DNA of 64,000 bases from Angiostrongylus vasorum (lineage: Eukaryota > Nematoda > Chromadorea > Rhabditida > Metastrongylidae). The notes under the pieces were generated by a model, which had not been told where the DNA came from, did no database searches, and saw nothing but the letters and a program-made list of their open reading frames with translations. How positions within the stretch are numbered: position 1 is the first letter of the stretch; each line of letters opens with the position of its first letter. Position numbers and translations under genes: made by a program. This document shows positions 63,900 through 64,000 of this stretch, one piece after another. The DNA is taken from positions 434,001 through 498,000 of the forward strand of contig JADANN010000319.1 of the NCBI GenBank assembly GCA_018806985.1. Reading direction: 5' to 3'.

Positions 63900-64000
63900 T
63901 ATTAGGCTACTGCTGTATAAAATACGTTCAGCTGAGGAAGGCGAAATCGCCGAAACGTCAGCCATTGACCAACTACAACAACAACAACTTATACCAACAT
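63900..64000 (+). mobile_element. PLE terminal part at window edge
   Basis: Sense core followed by CAACTACAACAACAACAACT and TATACCAACAT, as in the subfamily at 29.6-30.0 kb. The element continues outside the window. Confidence 0.7.
63932..63962 (+). ncRNA. Hammerhead-like core, best preserved
   Basis: CTGAGGA, an extra A, GGCG-AAAT-CGCC, GAAA, C, GTC, AGC. All hammerhead core positions (CUGANGA, GAAA, NUH) are intact apart from the added A before stem II. Stem III could form only by pairing ACGU between two molecules. Small hammerhead variants of this kind linked to Penelope-like elements are known to cleave as dimers; cleavage of this copy is an inference. Confidence 0.55.

Noticed and set aside
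1..64000. CRISPR array, operons, rRNA or prophage
   Set aside because: No regular spacer repeats, no ribosome-binding-site-led gene strings, no rRNA blocks; the sequence is eukaryotic in character.

Overview
The window looks like nuclear DNA of a nematode, most likely a clade V parasite of the hookworm/strongylid group. The evidence is AT-rich sequence, small exons with nematode-type splice sites (TTTTCAG/TTTTAG acceptors, GTAAGT/GTGAGT donors), an ET-module gene (a nematode-specific cysteine-rich fold), and RTE, mariner and Penelope-like relics of the kind typical of hookworm genomes. No bacterial operon, rRNA or CRISPR is visible. Species is an inference; no search was possible.

Most of the sequence is transposon-derived. 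I see (1) two RTE-type non-LTR families (1.5-3.06, 12.3-12.6, 17.2-17.4, 46.98-47.96, 49.96-52.7, 55.3-55.7 kb); (2) two dead mariner transposases (8.8-9.9 and 22.5-23.5 kb); (3) Penelope-like elements (PLEs), as coding fragments (GIY-YIG at 24.5 kb; RT motif, Cys linker and GIY-YIG at 30.4-31.0 kb; RT palm at 48.0-48.8 kb) and as many short foldback derivatives with hammerhead-ribozyme-like cores; (4) four interspersed families called SINE-A, SINE-B, SINE-D and repeat C here, all with tRNA-like heads; (5) a TTAA-flanked MITE, a roughly 1.15-kb inverted-repeat element and small palindromes.

Host genes survive as small exons between the repeats. Four can be assembled from matching splice phases, all on the minus strand: a five-exon small multi-span membrane protein (3886-5463); a three-exon secreted ET-module protein whose two introns total about 9.1 kb (18995-28506); the C-terminal exons of a KCTD-type BTB/T1 protein (33214-35303); and a type II single-pass membrane protein (40035-43860, one linking exon not found). 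About fifteen further exons are listed individually with lower confidence.

The most unusual feature is the PLE hairpin group. At least seventeen copies or relics of a short motif (CTGANGA, a 4-bp hairpin GGCG/CGCC or GACG/CGTC, then GAAAC-GTC or GAAAC-GTT) occur, usually as one sense and one antisense copy facing each other in one foldback element. Several elements have 11-14 bp target-site duplications, and all subfamilies share one terminal stem-loop. One such motif has been split by a SINE-A insertion. SINE-B shows a second pattern: it repeatedly occurs as oppositely oriented pairs.
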